64,000 bases of DNA, from the NCBI GenBank assembly GCA_036346355.1, contig CM070578.1, positions 18,304,501 to 18,368,500 on the forward strand, written 5' to 3'. The notes below the pieces were generated by a model. That model saw only the letters and a program-made list of their open reading frames with translations, did not search any database and was not told the DNA's origin. Source of the DNA: Rhipidocladum racemiflorum (lineage: Eukaryota; Streptophyta; Magnoliopsida; Poales; Poaceae). The translations under genes were made by a program, and so were the position numbers. How positions within the stretch are numbered: position 1 is the first letter of the stretch; each line of letters starts with the position of its first letter. This document shows, piece after piece, positions 23,973-36,002 of this stretch.

Positions 23973-25933
23973 ATGGCAATGGAACCGCTCCCTCTCGGCT
24001 TTGGAGACGCCATGGATGCGACTCTCCTCTCCTCCCTCTGGTCCTTCCAAGAGGATCTGCAGCCGCAAGAGGTAACAGCAGCTAGCAGTACCAATCTCTT
24101 AGTTGCCGCGCGGAGTTTAATTTGCAATTTTTATTTTTTTATTTTTTTTTGCATTCGTCTTCTTCTCCTCTTAGTAGTGCTGCAAAGCATCCTGTCTGCA
24201 TTTCTTTTTCTTGGCCATGGCAGCAGCAATGGTTGGCTTTTCTTGGGTGTTTGCTGTTCCGGCAGTTTGCAGGGGATGAGCACCCTGCATGTGTGTGTGC
24301 GCGCGCGTGTTTGTCGTGGTCAAGGGTGTTAGGCAAGCGACGAACTAATTGGGATTAGTGGGGGCTTCGGGGCTCGACTCGAGACGTCTTGGCGAGTTAG
24401 CGTAGAGGAATTCTTCTTCTCTCCTGCGGTCTTAGCTTGATTTCCCTTGTGGAAAATTAACCTGGGTAGACTTGTCTACTTTGTTTAACCTCTCCTCTTC
24501 TAGTTTAGTTTGGTTTGGCTTGGTTTGTTTTGTGTTCGGTTCACTTTCTTTTCAACAAAAGTTTGGCAGTATAGTGAGATGCTGTGCAATGATGCTGTTG
24601 TTTTGCCTTGGGTCCCTGCCTGTGAGGAGTGAGATCTTTTCTTTCCTTTTTTTTTTAAATGTATATTTTTCTCCTTTTCCTTTTTGTTTTTGATTTTTGA
24701 AGCCTGGACTACACCCCCAAGTCTCCACTACCGGTGGTTGCATGATGCAATCATTTGGAGGAATAAAAATCATTTGCTCTCTAGATCATGCACCCATGTC
24801 CTGTCCATCCATTACCTTGTGCTTGGTGAGGAATTCCGTTTGGTACTACTCCTAGCATATTTACAAGAGGAAGCAATCATTTGGTACTACCTCGATAAAA
24901 GAAAATCGTTTTGACTTCTTCAAAATCAGTAATACATCACTTTGATGGTTAATTTTTTTATTACATTTTTTCAAAAAAAAATTATAAAAATGTAATGTAT
25001 TTTTCGTGGCAAATCTATTCGTATTATTATTTTTATATCCAAGCTGTATTTTTTTATAATATCCTCTGTCAAAATTGGTACGCTCTGATTAATTACCAAT
25101 ACTCATACAATTTTGATTCTCTGGTTCAACAAATTGCTACTAGTTGTAGAATTTTGAATCTTGTGCATGGCATCTCAACTCTCAAGAGATGATTAATCTC
25201 TGCTTGCTTGATGGTGCAGAGCGTGGAAGAGCTGAAGCAGAACCTGGTGGCGACGACACTGGAGCTGGAGGTGGCCAAGGAGGAGCTCAAGAAGAAGGAG
25301 CAGAGCATCGCCAAGCTGGCCGACCTCGTCCGCCAGGTGGCCAAGGAGCGCGACGACGCGCGCGACCAGCTGCAGCACCTCCTAGCTGCCTCCAAGCCGG
25401 CGTCCACGCCGCCGCCGCCGACGGCGGCGCTGGTCACGTCCAGCGTCACCGACTCCGACTGTAGCCTCGTGTCGTCCCCCGTTGACCCCTTCTTCGACCC
25501 CGTCACCTCCTCCGACAACGGCTGCAAGCTCAGCAGCTCTCCTCCCGCCAAGCAGAGCGCCATTGCCAGCGCCGACGCCGTGCTCGACATGCTCGCCAAC
25601 AAGAAGCCGCTGCCGCAGAGGGGCAGGCTTCTTCAGTCAGTCATGGAGGCGGGGCCCCTCCTCCAGAACCTCCTCGTCGCCGGTCTGCTCCCACGGTGGC
25701 GCAACCCGCCGCCGGTGCACGCGCCCGACACGATCCCGGTCGGCGTCCCCGGCGGCGGCTGCTACATCGGCGCGCCCCTGCCTGGCGCCAACGCCGCCGC
25801 GGTGCTGGGCTACGGCGGTGGCAATGCCTGCATGAAGACGCCAATGGCGGCGATGTCCACGCCGGTGATGACCATGGCGGCCGCCGCCAACTGCTCACCG
25901 GGCTTCGGCGCCAAGCGGCACAGGCTGCGCTGA
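23973..25933 (+). CDS. DUF1635 family protein, two exons, 270 aa
   Basis: Exon 1 is 23973-24071 and exon 2 is 25220-25933, joined by a 1148-bp GT-AG intron at a codon boundary. The start is the first in-frame ATG (MAMEPLPLG); a second ATG at 23979 is possible. Residues 34-92 form a Leu/Glu/Lys-rich coiled coil (SVEELKQNLVATTLELEVAK, KELADLVRQ-like heptads, QVAKERDDARDQL), the signature region of plant DUF1635. A low-complexity Ser/Pro segment follows. A second conserved block near residues 160-200 contains LLQSVMEAGPLL and LLPRWRNPPP. The C-terminus is basic (KRHRLR). Family members have no established biochemical function; the coiled coil suggests protein-protein contact and the basic tail could be nuclear targeting, both inference. 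Exon 2 is strongly GC-rich, as in many rice genes. Confidence 0.88.
24072..25219 (+). other. Intron 1 of the DUF1635 gene
   Basis: Donor gag|gtaaca and acceptor gtgcag|agcg. It holds only short ORFs that are not genes. The T-rich character fits a plant intron. Confidence 0.85.
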
Positions 25934-27439
25934 TGCTTCGGCCGGATGTCATGTCTCTGCGTCCCGTGCGACCCGACCGCGCGGTGGTGGTCGCGTCCTC
26001 GTCACTGAGTTGTGCGACGCTGCACACCTGTTGGTCACAAGGGATTCACAGAGGAAGCAACGATCCAGTGAGAGCGAATGCTTCCTTTTTCTACTATGTC
26101 ACCGTAGTAGTTGCTGACTGCGTAGTGTCATGAGTTCATAGAACTAGAGTATAGAGTGATCAGTGCTTAATTATGATGTAAATTAAATAGGAAGGTTTCA
26201 CATTCTTCTCTTGTTTCCATTTTTCCCATCTGGTGCTTGTGAGTGTCTTTGTGAGGATGTTCATAGTTTGACATGGCAGCTAGGGCCAATAATTTTCTTG
26301 CTTGGTCGCGAGGGCTTTGGTTCCATTGATTTCATTCATGCCCTGGGGTTGGATGAAGTCACAATTGGTATCCTTTTTATGGGGAGCTTGTTCTTGGAGA
26401 TATATGTTCTCTACAGATTTTAATGCATGCTACCTTTGGATGTCTATAATTTATCTGAATGATATGATACGCTTCCAACTTGTACTATGTTTGAACACTG
26501 ACACAGCCTTTCATCTTCAGAGCTACCAACAAGCATAACACTGAAGATCTCGAAGAAAAAGAGAGAGGAGGATTATACTGAAACTTATGCCATGTTCATA
26601 AGCAATGGGCAGTGTCATAACAGTAGGTGACAAAGTTTAGTTGGAGTATTCGATTGATAAAAGATTATTCTAGAGAGAGGAGACAAATCTTTATCCCTTT
26701 GCTAATGTTCGTCCCGGGAACACGAGACTTGTTCCCATGCATCTCTTTTTCATTTATTGAGCAGAACATGGGTGACGAACTGACGCCGAATATGCGATGC
26801 TTTGAGCAGCTAAATGCATTGCATATCCCAACATCTTTTCAACACATAGAACCTCCTCCATGAAACTCTCCTTGAATAGACCAATTCTTTCTTTTTTAGT
26901 GCAGGAGAACCCATAACTGCTCTCTTACTTCTTAATCTTGGTAGGTTAGCCTGTTGGTAATAGGTCTCACATGAGCAGATGGATGGGGCCGGCTTCGTAC
27001 TCCTAACCCAGTGCAAGTAAAACTTTAGTGACTAGAATCTGTTGTAAAATGACGCCTGTTTTGGATCAATCATGATGCATCAATAGAATATTAAGCATAA
27101 AACAGAGAGTGCATGCGATATAAGAAAGCAAAACTATTACCTATGTACTAGATTGAATCTCTTATACAAAGGGATGTCATATGTATAGTAGAAACTAACA
27201 AGAAATAGATTCGGATTTGTCCACAATAAGATAAAGTCCAAACGTATTTGAGCAACTAGGACTTAGAGTCCAACTATATCTCAATACTCCCCTTTGAACG
27301 AATACCGCGTAATGCACGTGTCTCATGGAAAACTCCTCTAAAAAACCCAATGGAAAAATAATGATAGAGAAAAGAGGATTTTTTTTAAATAAACACAAAA
27401 AATACAAAAATAATATGCCAAAAGGAAAAATTATAGAAG
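25934..27439. other. 3' UTR of the DUF1635 gene, then intergenic
   Basis: The 3' UTR probably runs to about 26200 (atgatgtaaattaaatagg). Beyond it no ORF has support. At 27190-27290 a stretch (agtccaaacgtatttgagca...) resembles a decayed LTR fragment but has no definable ends. Confidence 0.5.
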
Positions 27440-27660
27440 CATACGTCTGTTGCCATCGCCAATCAAAATGGCAACTGTAATTCTATCGCCACTGAGAATG
27501 GCGATAGTTAGTTAGTCGCCCTTAGAATCGGTCATAAAGGCGCTAGTTAGGCGCTAGGTCAGGGGTCGCCATTGAGAATGGTGATTATAATTTCTGTCAC
27601 CAATAGAAATGATGACTGATGTTTTAGTTTCTCAGTCGACATTCTATTGGCGATAGAAAA
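27440..27660. repeat. Clustered tcgccattgagaatggcgat repeats, both orientations
   Basis: At least five variants of a 20-bp self-complementary motif (atcgccaatcaaaatggc, tatcgccactgagaatggcg, gtcgccattgagaatggtga, ctgtcaccaatagaaatgat, acattctattggcgatag) occur in 220 bp. The pattern looks like transposon subterminal repeats, but no terminus was found. Confidence 0.6.
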
Positions 27661-27721
27661 CCAAATTTAAGGCCTTACCAGGTTGGTCGACCAAATGATG
27701 ACATTCATTCGGCCGAGCGCC

Positions 27722-27812
27722 CGAGAGGAGAAAAGAGAGAAGGGGAGAAGAGAAGAAAAGAGAGAAGAGGGAGGGGAGGAGGAGGAGGAGGAGGAAGAAG
27801 AAGAAGAGGAGT
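27722..27812. repeat. 90-bp purine-only tract (GA/GGA-rich)
   Basis: The plus strand is all A and G from agaggagaaaagagag to gaagaagaagaggag. The minus-strand ORF at 27644-27835 is the same tract read as Leu/Phe/Ser and is not a gene. Confidence 0.9.
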
Positions 27813-28239
27813 CTACATGAGATTTGAAGGTTCATCGTTTAATCTTGTCCACCTTAGCAGCAGCTATCACACTTACTGCTGCTATGGAAATGTGAGCTGT
27901 AGTTGTGCTTGCCACTACCATGACATGCAGTCCCATTGATGCCATCCTGACGATCAACACTACCTGTGGGTACTGTACAGTTACCCATTCGAGCCTTAAC
28001 GTCCTTCGCCCATAAAGCGTAGTCCATCCCGCCCTTTTACAATTTCAAAAAGCGCACTTCTATCATATTTTTCGCCATGTTCGTAGTTGGTCCATGCCAC
28101 CATTTGTATCGTCGAAAGTACCAACGCGAACATGAGCACAGAACCAAACTATTTGTCATGTAATCCCCATGTTTATTATGAAATGATATATTTCATTCAT
28201 TCTATTATTTTTGAACATTAAACATGAAATAAATTTACT
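27813..28239. other. Intergenic, no gene recognised
   Basis: No ORF of note and no repeat ends seen. Confidence 0.4.
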
Positions 28240-29499
28240 ACTTCTGTAAGTTCAAGTTCCATTAGTTTTGGTGATTGGTTTTAATTTAATGTTTAATCAT
28301 TATTTAATGACAAATCTAATCATTATGAGACTAACATGTTCATTGAGCTTTATTCTTATTAGTCTTAAATTTGGATGGAAAATGAAAAACCCAAGGTATG
28401 CACTTGTATTCATTCTATTATTTTAATGCATACTTAGATTTCGAGTTAAATGATAAACTCTTCCATTGCTTACACCTCAAAGATGCGCACTATATTTTCA
28501 ATCCATATTTACATGGATGCACACATCTAGGGAGAGTTCATACTTTAACGTTTCAATAGTATTGATTTAATTCATCTTGCCACATAAATCAAGGATCAAT
28601 ACGTTGAAATAATCCTTTGAGTGTATATAATTTGTGTAGTTGTAGTATACTCATGGTAATATAGGATAAATTTCAATGCAATTGAAATTGAATATGTGCA
28701 TATTGTTCCTAAGTTAATTATATATATGCACATCTCTATATGGAATTTACTCTATAGTCTATCGTCTAAATAGTATTGATCCCTTTTCACCACCCTATAT
28801 AACTTAGATCATTACTTGAAAAGCATCAAAATGAGTATATGAAACTTGTGTATTTAATATATACTCACATCAATTTAAATGTAATTTAAATTGAGTTCGA
28901 TTGTCTTTAAATAAATCAAAAAACACCTTATCATGTGTTGATGGTGTTCCTTTGTTGATTAAGGACAAATGAAAAATTCATGAGTATAATGAAGCATTAG
29001 TTGCATCAAAGTACTCAACACGCAATTAATCATTTAAATTGATTTGGGTTATGCTCAATCGATCTTGGGGCATGTATTATGTGTTAATGGAGTGCAATTA
29101 ATGATTGAGACAATCATATCTTTTGGACTAATATTTTCAATGAGTTTGAAATAGATTAAGTCCAAAAGATTGAGATGAAGAATAGAGAAGAAGACATCAT
29201 GTATTGATGGGCTTCAAAAGGAGAATCCCGAAGTGAAGCGAAGAGAAGAGAAGAAAAGAAGAGCTAGTTCATAATGCGTTGATGAACAAGAAGAGATGAC
29301 CCGACTTGGAGAGGAATTGATTGGACTTCACAGAAGCTCCAAGTGACTTGCGCACAGCAAAAGGTATAACTAGCTAGGGCTAAGGATGTTTCCTAATATT
29401 TTACCGATCTTGGTGTTTGGATGGGAGACCGGTATGCTAGTTAGGTTGCCGTACTATTAAGAGGGGTCGAGTCTTTTAGCTTGAGTTTCATCATGTGTT

Positions 29500-30905
29500 G
29501 ATGAACTCAATCCATTCACTCTAGCTCACTCTCTTGGTAGGATTTTGCATGATGCTCATACTTTCATGTGTTGCAAATAGAATGAGATCATGCTTGCCTC
29601 TTATTGAAACTTTGATTTGGTGTTTGCATAGAACTTTGGATTTTCATGTGTTGTAAAAAGAAGAAAATTCATGCATTTGGTTTAAGTGGATTTTGCATGT
29701 AGCTTTGTATTTGCATGTGTTGCAAAAAGGAGATAGCTCATGCAATTTGGCTTTAGTTGATTTATGTATGGAACTAAGTATTTGCATGTGTTGTAAATAA
29801 AGAGAGAGCTCATGCATTTGAGTTTGTTGGTTATTATTTGCAGGGAGCTAAGATTTACATGTGTTGCAAATAGAGAGCTCATGCAATTAGAAACTTAGCT
29901 TGTGATTTGATCATGTGTTGATCATCACAAGGTTAAGAAATGTTTTCTATTAGCAAAATGTGTTTTTTGCAAACTGATGATTTGTTATTTGCAAAATGTG
30001 TTTTGCAAATGAGTTAGAGGTTATGGATTTCAATCCTAGAGCATGTGAACAGGTTTGCAAGTGGGTTGCAAATTGACGTGATCATATGTTGATCATCACA
30101 TGGCTAATTAAGAGGATTGATCCCATAAGTTCTTAGTTTATTTGCAAATGTGGTTTGCAAATAAGTTAGAATTTAAATATGATTCTTTGGAGCATGTGAA
30201 TAAGGTTTACAAATGTGTTTTGTAAATTGACTTGATCATGTGTTGATCATTACATGGCTCAAAGAATCAATCCTTGTTGGTTTAGAGAAAAGTTTTTGTG
30301 AAAATATGGGTTTTCTCCCTGGGGCCAGCACTACCGCTCACTAAGGCCAGTAGTACCACCGAGCCGATGGTATTGCTTATGAGAGCCGGTACTACCGCTC
30401 GGCCAATGCTACCGCCCAGTGAGGCAGTGGTTATTTTTCAGAGAGACTACTCTGGAGGGTGCACTGAGGCTGGCAATACCGCCTGTGGGGGTTAGTACTG
30501 TCGCTCAGTGGTACCACTGGGCATTTGCCGTTGGTAGTATAGGGAATATATCCGTTATTCGACCATTGGGGTCGAGGCTGGCACTATCGAGCATTAGAGG
30601 GCAGTAGTGCTGGGTTTGCTGATTTTTGCCCGTTTTGCCCTCCAACGGCTAGTTTTCGTGTGGGAGGCTATAAAAGGAGCCTTGGGAGTTGGCATTTGTG
30701 CCTGCTGTGTTTGTGAGACATTTTGGAGGGGTTGTGCATGTGTTGCACTCTCTAATTTGGTTTTTGAGCTAAGAGTGAGCCCAATTACATGTGTTGCAAT
30801 TAGGAGTAGATTGAGAGTCTCTTGTGCATGTGTTGCGCTTGAGAAGGATCCTAGTGCATGTGTTGCACTTAGGAGATCACCATTGTGCATGTGTTGCACT
30901 TGGTG
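29500..30905. repeat. Dispersed tgcatgtgttgca motifs in the LTR
   Basis: The 9-13 bp motif (t)gcatgtgttgcaa/c occurs about fifteen times, first as tttgcatgtgttgcaaa and later as gtgcatgtgttgcactt. A second set (cggtactaccgctcggcc type) occurs at 30325-30530. Both precede the LTR TATA box or straddle it. Confidence 0.75.
30668..30677 (+). promoter_or_regulatory. LTR TATA box (ctataaaagg)
   Basis: Consensus TATA element followed about 30 bp later by ttgggagttgg. Expected LTR promoter position. Confidence 0.6.
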
Positions 30906-31494
30906 GAGTTTAAGCTAGAAGGCTTGACTTGTTACTCTTTGTGTTTGCCGACACATAGACGGCGTGTGGAGGTGTCGTGCGCGATGAGCTTCTCAACGAA
31001 GATTGTGAGAAGCCTCGGCAAAGTTGTGGAGGTCGGAGCTCACCTACTCTGAGGGGAAAGAGCTACCACTAGTGGAATCGAGATGGGTGCTCAGTTCGTG
31101 GAGCCAATCCAAAGTGGTTTGGGCTTGCCTCAACGTGGATTAGGGGAGACTAGCAAGTCTCCGAACACCACGGTAAAAATATCGATGTGCCTCTTGTGCA
31201 AATTTACTTTCAAGCAATATTTGTTCTTATTGTTGCAATTTATATTTCTATAATTAAATTGCTTGCTTGTCATTAGAATTGCTATTCTTGTTAAAGGCTT
31301 AATTATTTAGTGCACTTAGTGAGCCTAGTTGATTTAGGCCTTAATTGTCAAAAACTCAGTGTATCGCTTCTGCATTATTCTTGTTAAGGTTTTGACATAG
31401 GGTTACTTATGCGAGTTAATTATTCATAGTGAAAGAATTTTTCAAAGCTACCTATTCACCCCCCTCTAGTCAGCATCCTTAACCCAATAACTTC

Positions 31495-31624
31495 CGAGAA
31501 CAATATCAATGGATGTGACAACACAGTCCAACCTGCTTTACCACATAGAACATACAACACACTACCACAAGCCATCATCATAGTATCTATACAAAACTAA
31601 CTGCGCATTGAACCCTATATAAGC
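31495..31624. other. Short unassigned spacer
   Basis: Between the Sirevirus TSD and the minisatellite. No LTR similarity to 35756-35982 was seen. Confidence 0.4.
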
Positions 31625-31885
31625 CTCCAGCTTTGTTAGGCCGATTTAAAAACTTGCAGCTTTCTCAGGCGGATTGGACAACACACTGCCACAAACTTTG
31701 TCAGGCGTATTGAACAATATGCTGGCACAAGCTTTTGTTAGGCGGATTGGACAACACAGGGACACCACCTTCGTCAAGCGGATTGGACAACATGCGGCCA
31801 TGACCTTTGTCAGGCCTATTAGACAACACGCTGCCACCAGCCTTGTAAGGCCGATTAGATAACTCGTGGACAATAGCTTTCTCGG
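31625..31885. repeat. 36-bp minisatellite, about 7 imperfect copies
   Basis: The unit reads approximately cctttgtcaggcggattgga followed by caacacgctgccacca. Copies differ by a few bases each. It lies exactly where the minus-strand copia RNase H coding sequence ends (after the IWLQS motif), in place of the expected PPT and 3' LTR. Overlapping ORFs on both strands (31646-31924) are translations of the repeat. Confidence 0.9.
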
Positions 31886-31919
31886 GACGATTCGATACTT
31901 TAATACAGATTGAAGCCAT

Positions 31920-34290
31920 ATCAATTCTGCAGTAGCATTAGCAATTGCTTTGCACTCTGCCTCGGTGCTCGATCTTGAGACTATTGACTGTTTCCTAGCA
32001 CTCTAAGGTATCATGTTTGGACCAAGAAAAACTGCAAAGCCACCAGTAGAACGTCGATCATCCAAGCAGCCAACCCAGTCGGTGTCTGAAAAAGCACTCA
32101 AAAAATGTGTCTTTGCCTTCTAAATATGCAACCCCAAATTGACAATTCTTTTGAGAAACCTCAATATTCTTTTTACTGTTGCCCAGTGCCTATCACTGGG
32201 TGATTGTAAGTATTGACAAACTTTTTTTACTGAGTAGAAAATCATAAATCCTTGACAAATTAACATATTGGAGAGCCCCACCATACTTATGTACAAGAAT
32301 GCCTCATCTTCTTACAATAGCCTACCTGTTTCCTTGGACAATTTTTTCAAAACCTACCATGGGTGTCTCAGCTAGCTTACAATGTTCCATATTCCCCTTT
32401 TTCAGCAAATCAGAGATGTACTTTTGCTGTGAAAGAATAAGTCCATCTCCTCTCTTTGAGACTTCCATACTACATAAATTAAGACAAAAATTGTTACTCC
32501 GGTCTTTTTTAAGATGAACAAAGAAGTATCAGCCTTTGAGGCTATGAAACCCAGTTCTTGTAACTTCAAATTGAGACGTGCAAACCAGGTTCTAGGCGCT
32601 TGTTTTAAGCCATATAGAGCTTTTTCAAGTTTGCAAACATAATTTGGATGTCGACTTTCCTCATAACCAGGTGGTTGACACATATATACTTCCTTCTTCA
32701 ATACTCCATGCAAGAAGGCGTTCTGAATATCAATTTGCCTTAAAGATCACCCTTCAGAAACTGCTCTAGACAATACAAGTCGAATTGTTGTAGGTTTAAC
32801 CACAGGGCTAAAGGTATCATCATAATCTATCCCATAGTGTTGTTTAAAACCCTTTGCAATAAGTCATGCCTTGTACCTATCAATGGAGCCATTAGCTTTG
32901 TGTTTGAGCTTTAATATCCATTTGCACCCATCAATGTTTTGACCTTTATCAAAAGGAACCAATTGCCATGTCTAATTTCTCATAAGGGTTTGATATTATG
33001 TGTCCATTGCTGCTTTCCACTTGGGACTCTTCATTGCATCATGGTGGGATATTGGTTTAGTTTCAGTGATGACCATGAAGCCACGGCGATTGAGAGGACA
33101 TCAGACGGTGCCATCACAAAATTCTCTGGGCCTAGAGATATTGTTTTGTAGCCATGTTCTAGGTCAACACACTTGATCTGACTGCTGAACTACTACTTGC
33201 TGCTGTGACCCCCTTAAATCAGAACCAGTAAATGGTGATGAGTCACCTGAAACAAGAAAATCTTCTGAAGAATTAATATTGTCAGTAGGCAGTTGATCAT
33301 CAGTGCTTGGAGTATCAAGTATTGCTAATTGATGCAAGGTTGGGATAGGTATAGAATGTAAAGGGACAGAGGTATGATCTGAAGGAATGGCTGTAGGCTG
33401 AGTGTGGACCTGTGAAAAGGGAAACACAGACTCATCAAACATGACATCACGTGATAAGTATATGCGTCCAATGGATCAATCTAAGCACTTGTAGCCCCTA
33501 TGCATACTTTTGTATCCAAGGAATACACATTATCGAGAACAAAAAGAAAGCTTATCAGTGTTATAAGGGCCCAAATTAGGCCCACAAGCATAGCCAAGCA
33601 CCCGAAGCATGGTGTAATCAGGGTTTATGTTTTATAGTCGTGCAAGAGGAGATACTCCATCAAGGACTCGAGTGAGAAGGAGATTGATGAGATGACATGC
33701 TGTGAGGAAGGCCTCATCCGAGAAATGCATTGGCATAGAAGCTTGAGCAAGGAGAGTAAGCCCTATTTCGACAATATGGCGGCGCTTTCGCTCAACAAAG
33801 CCATTCTGTTGGTGTGTGAGGACATGACACACGATGACCTATGCCACAGGATACAAGGTATCGATGCAAGCTCTGTTATTTGCCTCACCAATCACTTTGC
33901 ATAGTTTTAATTTACGTGCCAAGTTAACATTCAACATGTTGTTTAAACCGAACAAAGACATTTAGAACATCGGATTTGTGTTTGAGAAAATAGATCCAGG
34001 TAAATCGACTGAAATCATTAGGAAAGTTTACATAGTATTTAAATCTCCTATAGATGTAATTGCAGGTCCCCAAACATCAGAGTGGACTAGCTCTAGAGGG
34101 CTACTGGATTGTCAACTAGAACTAGTGTAAGGGAGTTGATGTATCTTTGCTTGTTGACATGCATCACAAACATAGAGCATTTTATTGGTTCTGCTAGAAA
34201 TCTATTGAGACCGCAGTGCTGCTGTGAAAATCGGTGAAGCTGGATGATCAATCTGGTGATGCCACTGATCAACCGAAACTTTGGACACGG
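31920..34290 (-). pseudogene. copia integrase, reverse transcriptase and RNase H remnant
   Basis: Integrase: HQQNGFVERKRRHIVEIGLT at 33632-33832. Reverse transcriptase: VYMCQPPGYEESRHPNYVCK and LEKALYGLKQAPRTWFARL at 32402-32713. RNase H: GCLDDRRSTGGFAVFLGPN and SRSSTEAECKAIANATAEL at about 31920-32090. Coding sequence stops within RNase H, just after IWLQS. Multiple frame changes mark it as dead. Confidence 0.82.
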
Positions 34291-34509
34291 CATAGGAGTG
34301 GTGTTCTCTTTATTGAAGAGTGATCATGAATGGAAGACACGTGATCACGAGCAGGAATGAGACATGCACCAGGGAGGGGATAGAGTCCCCCTCTACATTG
34401 TCCTTCTGGAAGAAACATCCTCGTGACTTGATACAAAAAAAGGTTGGATGTAGTTCAAGGATTGCATTATTATTAGTTACAAGCTTGTAAGTTGAAAGAA
34501 GATTTTTGG

Positions 34510-35728
34510 CTATGCTAGGCAATGAAGAATATTTTTAAGATGCAAAGAACGAGATGAATCAGCAATGCATGAATGTCCAATATATGAGATCGGTAAACCT
34601 GAACCATTGGCCACGTGGACTTGGTCATTGCCCTTGTATCTCCCCTTAATTGATAGTCGGTCCAAGTCATGGGTCAATTGATCAGTGGCACCTGAATCAA
34701 CGTACCAGTTTGTATCAATATTATATGAGGAGATTGCAGCTAATGTAACACTTGTATCTTCAGATTGATAGCTGTGATCAAACCAATGATAGCACTTGAG
34801 TGTATCATGGTCGCACTTACTGCAGACCCGACATGTAGGCTTGTCGTTGTAGTTGCTGTTGTTGTTATAGCTGTTGTTGCTGCCACCAGATTGGTTTGAT
34901 GCTTCCAAGTTTGCCCACCATTACCACGGGCACCACTGTGACTGCCGCGATTGGACTTGAACGGTGTTCCCCTTGTCTTTGGTGCACCATGGGACGCACT
35001 GTTCCCGGACGGTGCACCTAGGATGGCATTGCTTCTCTCAATTCACAACTTAAAACCCATCATGTGGGCATATAGATCACTAAGGGTGACTGCTTCAGTG
35101 CGGGTTGTCATTGATGTTACCAAGGAATCATATTCGGATCCAAGCCCTGCAAGCATATAAGTAGCAATTTCATCTTCATCAAGAGGACGTCCAATGGATG
35201 CTATGGTGTCAGCCAATGGTTTGGCTTTTAAGAAATATTCAATGATGCTAGACTCGCCCTTCTGAAGATTGGCAAGTTGCATCTTGATTTGCATCATCCT
35301 TGCTCGCGATTTAGAACTGAATAGTTCTAGTGCACGCCAAACTGCAAGAGACGTAGTCATGAAGAGGACATGACCAAGAATTCCTTCACTTATTGAGGAA
35401 ACTAAGGCACTGGAGGCAAGTTGATCTTGTTTGCACCATTATGCATAAGCAGGTTTGGGCACCTGCTGCACACCACCTTCGACGGTCTCCATAATGTGTG
35501 TTGTCAGTGCTTGAATTGTTCCATTCACAGCCCAGAAGATTCTGACCACGTAGATATGGCACGATTTGTGCCTTCCACAGGAGATAATTCTCCTTATTAA
35601 GCTTGACATTGATGAAAGTGGTTGAATGAGGGAGTCGGTAGGACTCCGACTGATATATGTGTTGTTGTTGGTGGTGGTGGTGCAAGAGATGTGTTGTTGG
35701 CAATGGTAGATGCTGAATTTGATGCCAT
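34510..35728 (-). pseudogene. copia gag and protease remnant
   Basis: Gag begins near 35728 (MASNSASTIANN), with VKLNKENYLLWKAQIVPYL further on and a UBN2-like region at 35043-35360 (LADTIASIGRPLDEDEIATY, MLAGLGSEYDSLVTSM). A CCHC-type knuckle appears at about 34830 (CRVCSKCDHDTLKCYHWF; the usual spacing is kept). The aspartic protease shows WYVDSGATDQLTHD near 34690. Frameshifts separate the pieces. Confidence 0.82.
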
Positions 35729-35740
35729 GATTACCAACCT

Positions 35741-35753
35741 GGCTCTGATACCA
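35741..35753 (-). promoter_or_regulatory. Primer binding site for initiator tRNA-Met
   Basis: The minus strand reads TGGTATCAGAGCC, the canonical plant copia PBS complementary to tRNA-iMet, immediately inside the LTR. It fixes the LTR end and the orientation. Confidence 0.9.
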
Positions 35754-35755
35754 TG

Positions 35756-35982
35756 TGAAGAAAACTGATATGCAATGCACAAGGAGCCAATTGGTCTCCT
35801 GGCCTTTATATATTCAGTAAGAGATATAATTACAAGATTATATTACAATCTCTAGCGGTAGCAAACTTGTGTTGCCAGATATGCTACAATCTGGCGACAG
35901 ACTTCAGAGAACAAAACTTCAAAGGTTACGACAGAAAGATGTTAACTGAACTACAATAATCTTATCTTTGGTGTATGTTAAC
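35756..35982 (-). repeat. 5' LTR of the minus-strand copia element
   Basis: On the minus strand it begins TGTTAACATACACC and ends cagttttcttca, directly followed by the PBS. Length is about 227 bp, short but normal for some copia elements. Confidence 0.75.
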
Positions 35983-36002
35983 AGTCCGACCTGCTGCAAC
36001 CC

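Larger units (their letters stand above)
28245..31489 (+). mobile_element. Solo LTR, Sirevirus-type copia (3245 bp)
   Basis: It starts TGTAAGTTCAAG followed by ttttggtgattggttttaa and ends ctattcacccccctctag...aacccaata, both typical of Sirevirus LTRs. It is flanked by ACTTC (28240-28244, 31490-31494). The expected final CA appears as TA, probably a point mutation. It shares gccgtactattaagaggg with the other Sirevirus solo LTR (1330 and 29448). The length is long, and part is filled with dispersed catgtgttg motifs. No PBS or coding domain is inside. Confidence 0.8.
31886..35982 (-). mobile_element. Ty1/copia retrotransposon, minus strand, 3'-truncated
   Basis: Reading the minus strand from 35982 gives LTR, PBS, gag, zinc knuckle, protease, integrase, reverse transcriptase and RNase H in the copia order. 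The 3' LTR is missing and RNase H runs into a minisatellite. Stops and frameshifts occur throughout. The LTR's outer end touches the DUF674 remnant. Confidence 0.88.

Noticed and set aside
29410..29450. ggatgggagacc similarity to the 3' part of 5S rRNA
   Set aside because: Only a short block agrees; the rest of 5S, including internal promoter boxes, is absent, and it lies in a Sirevirus LTR.
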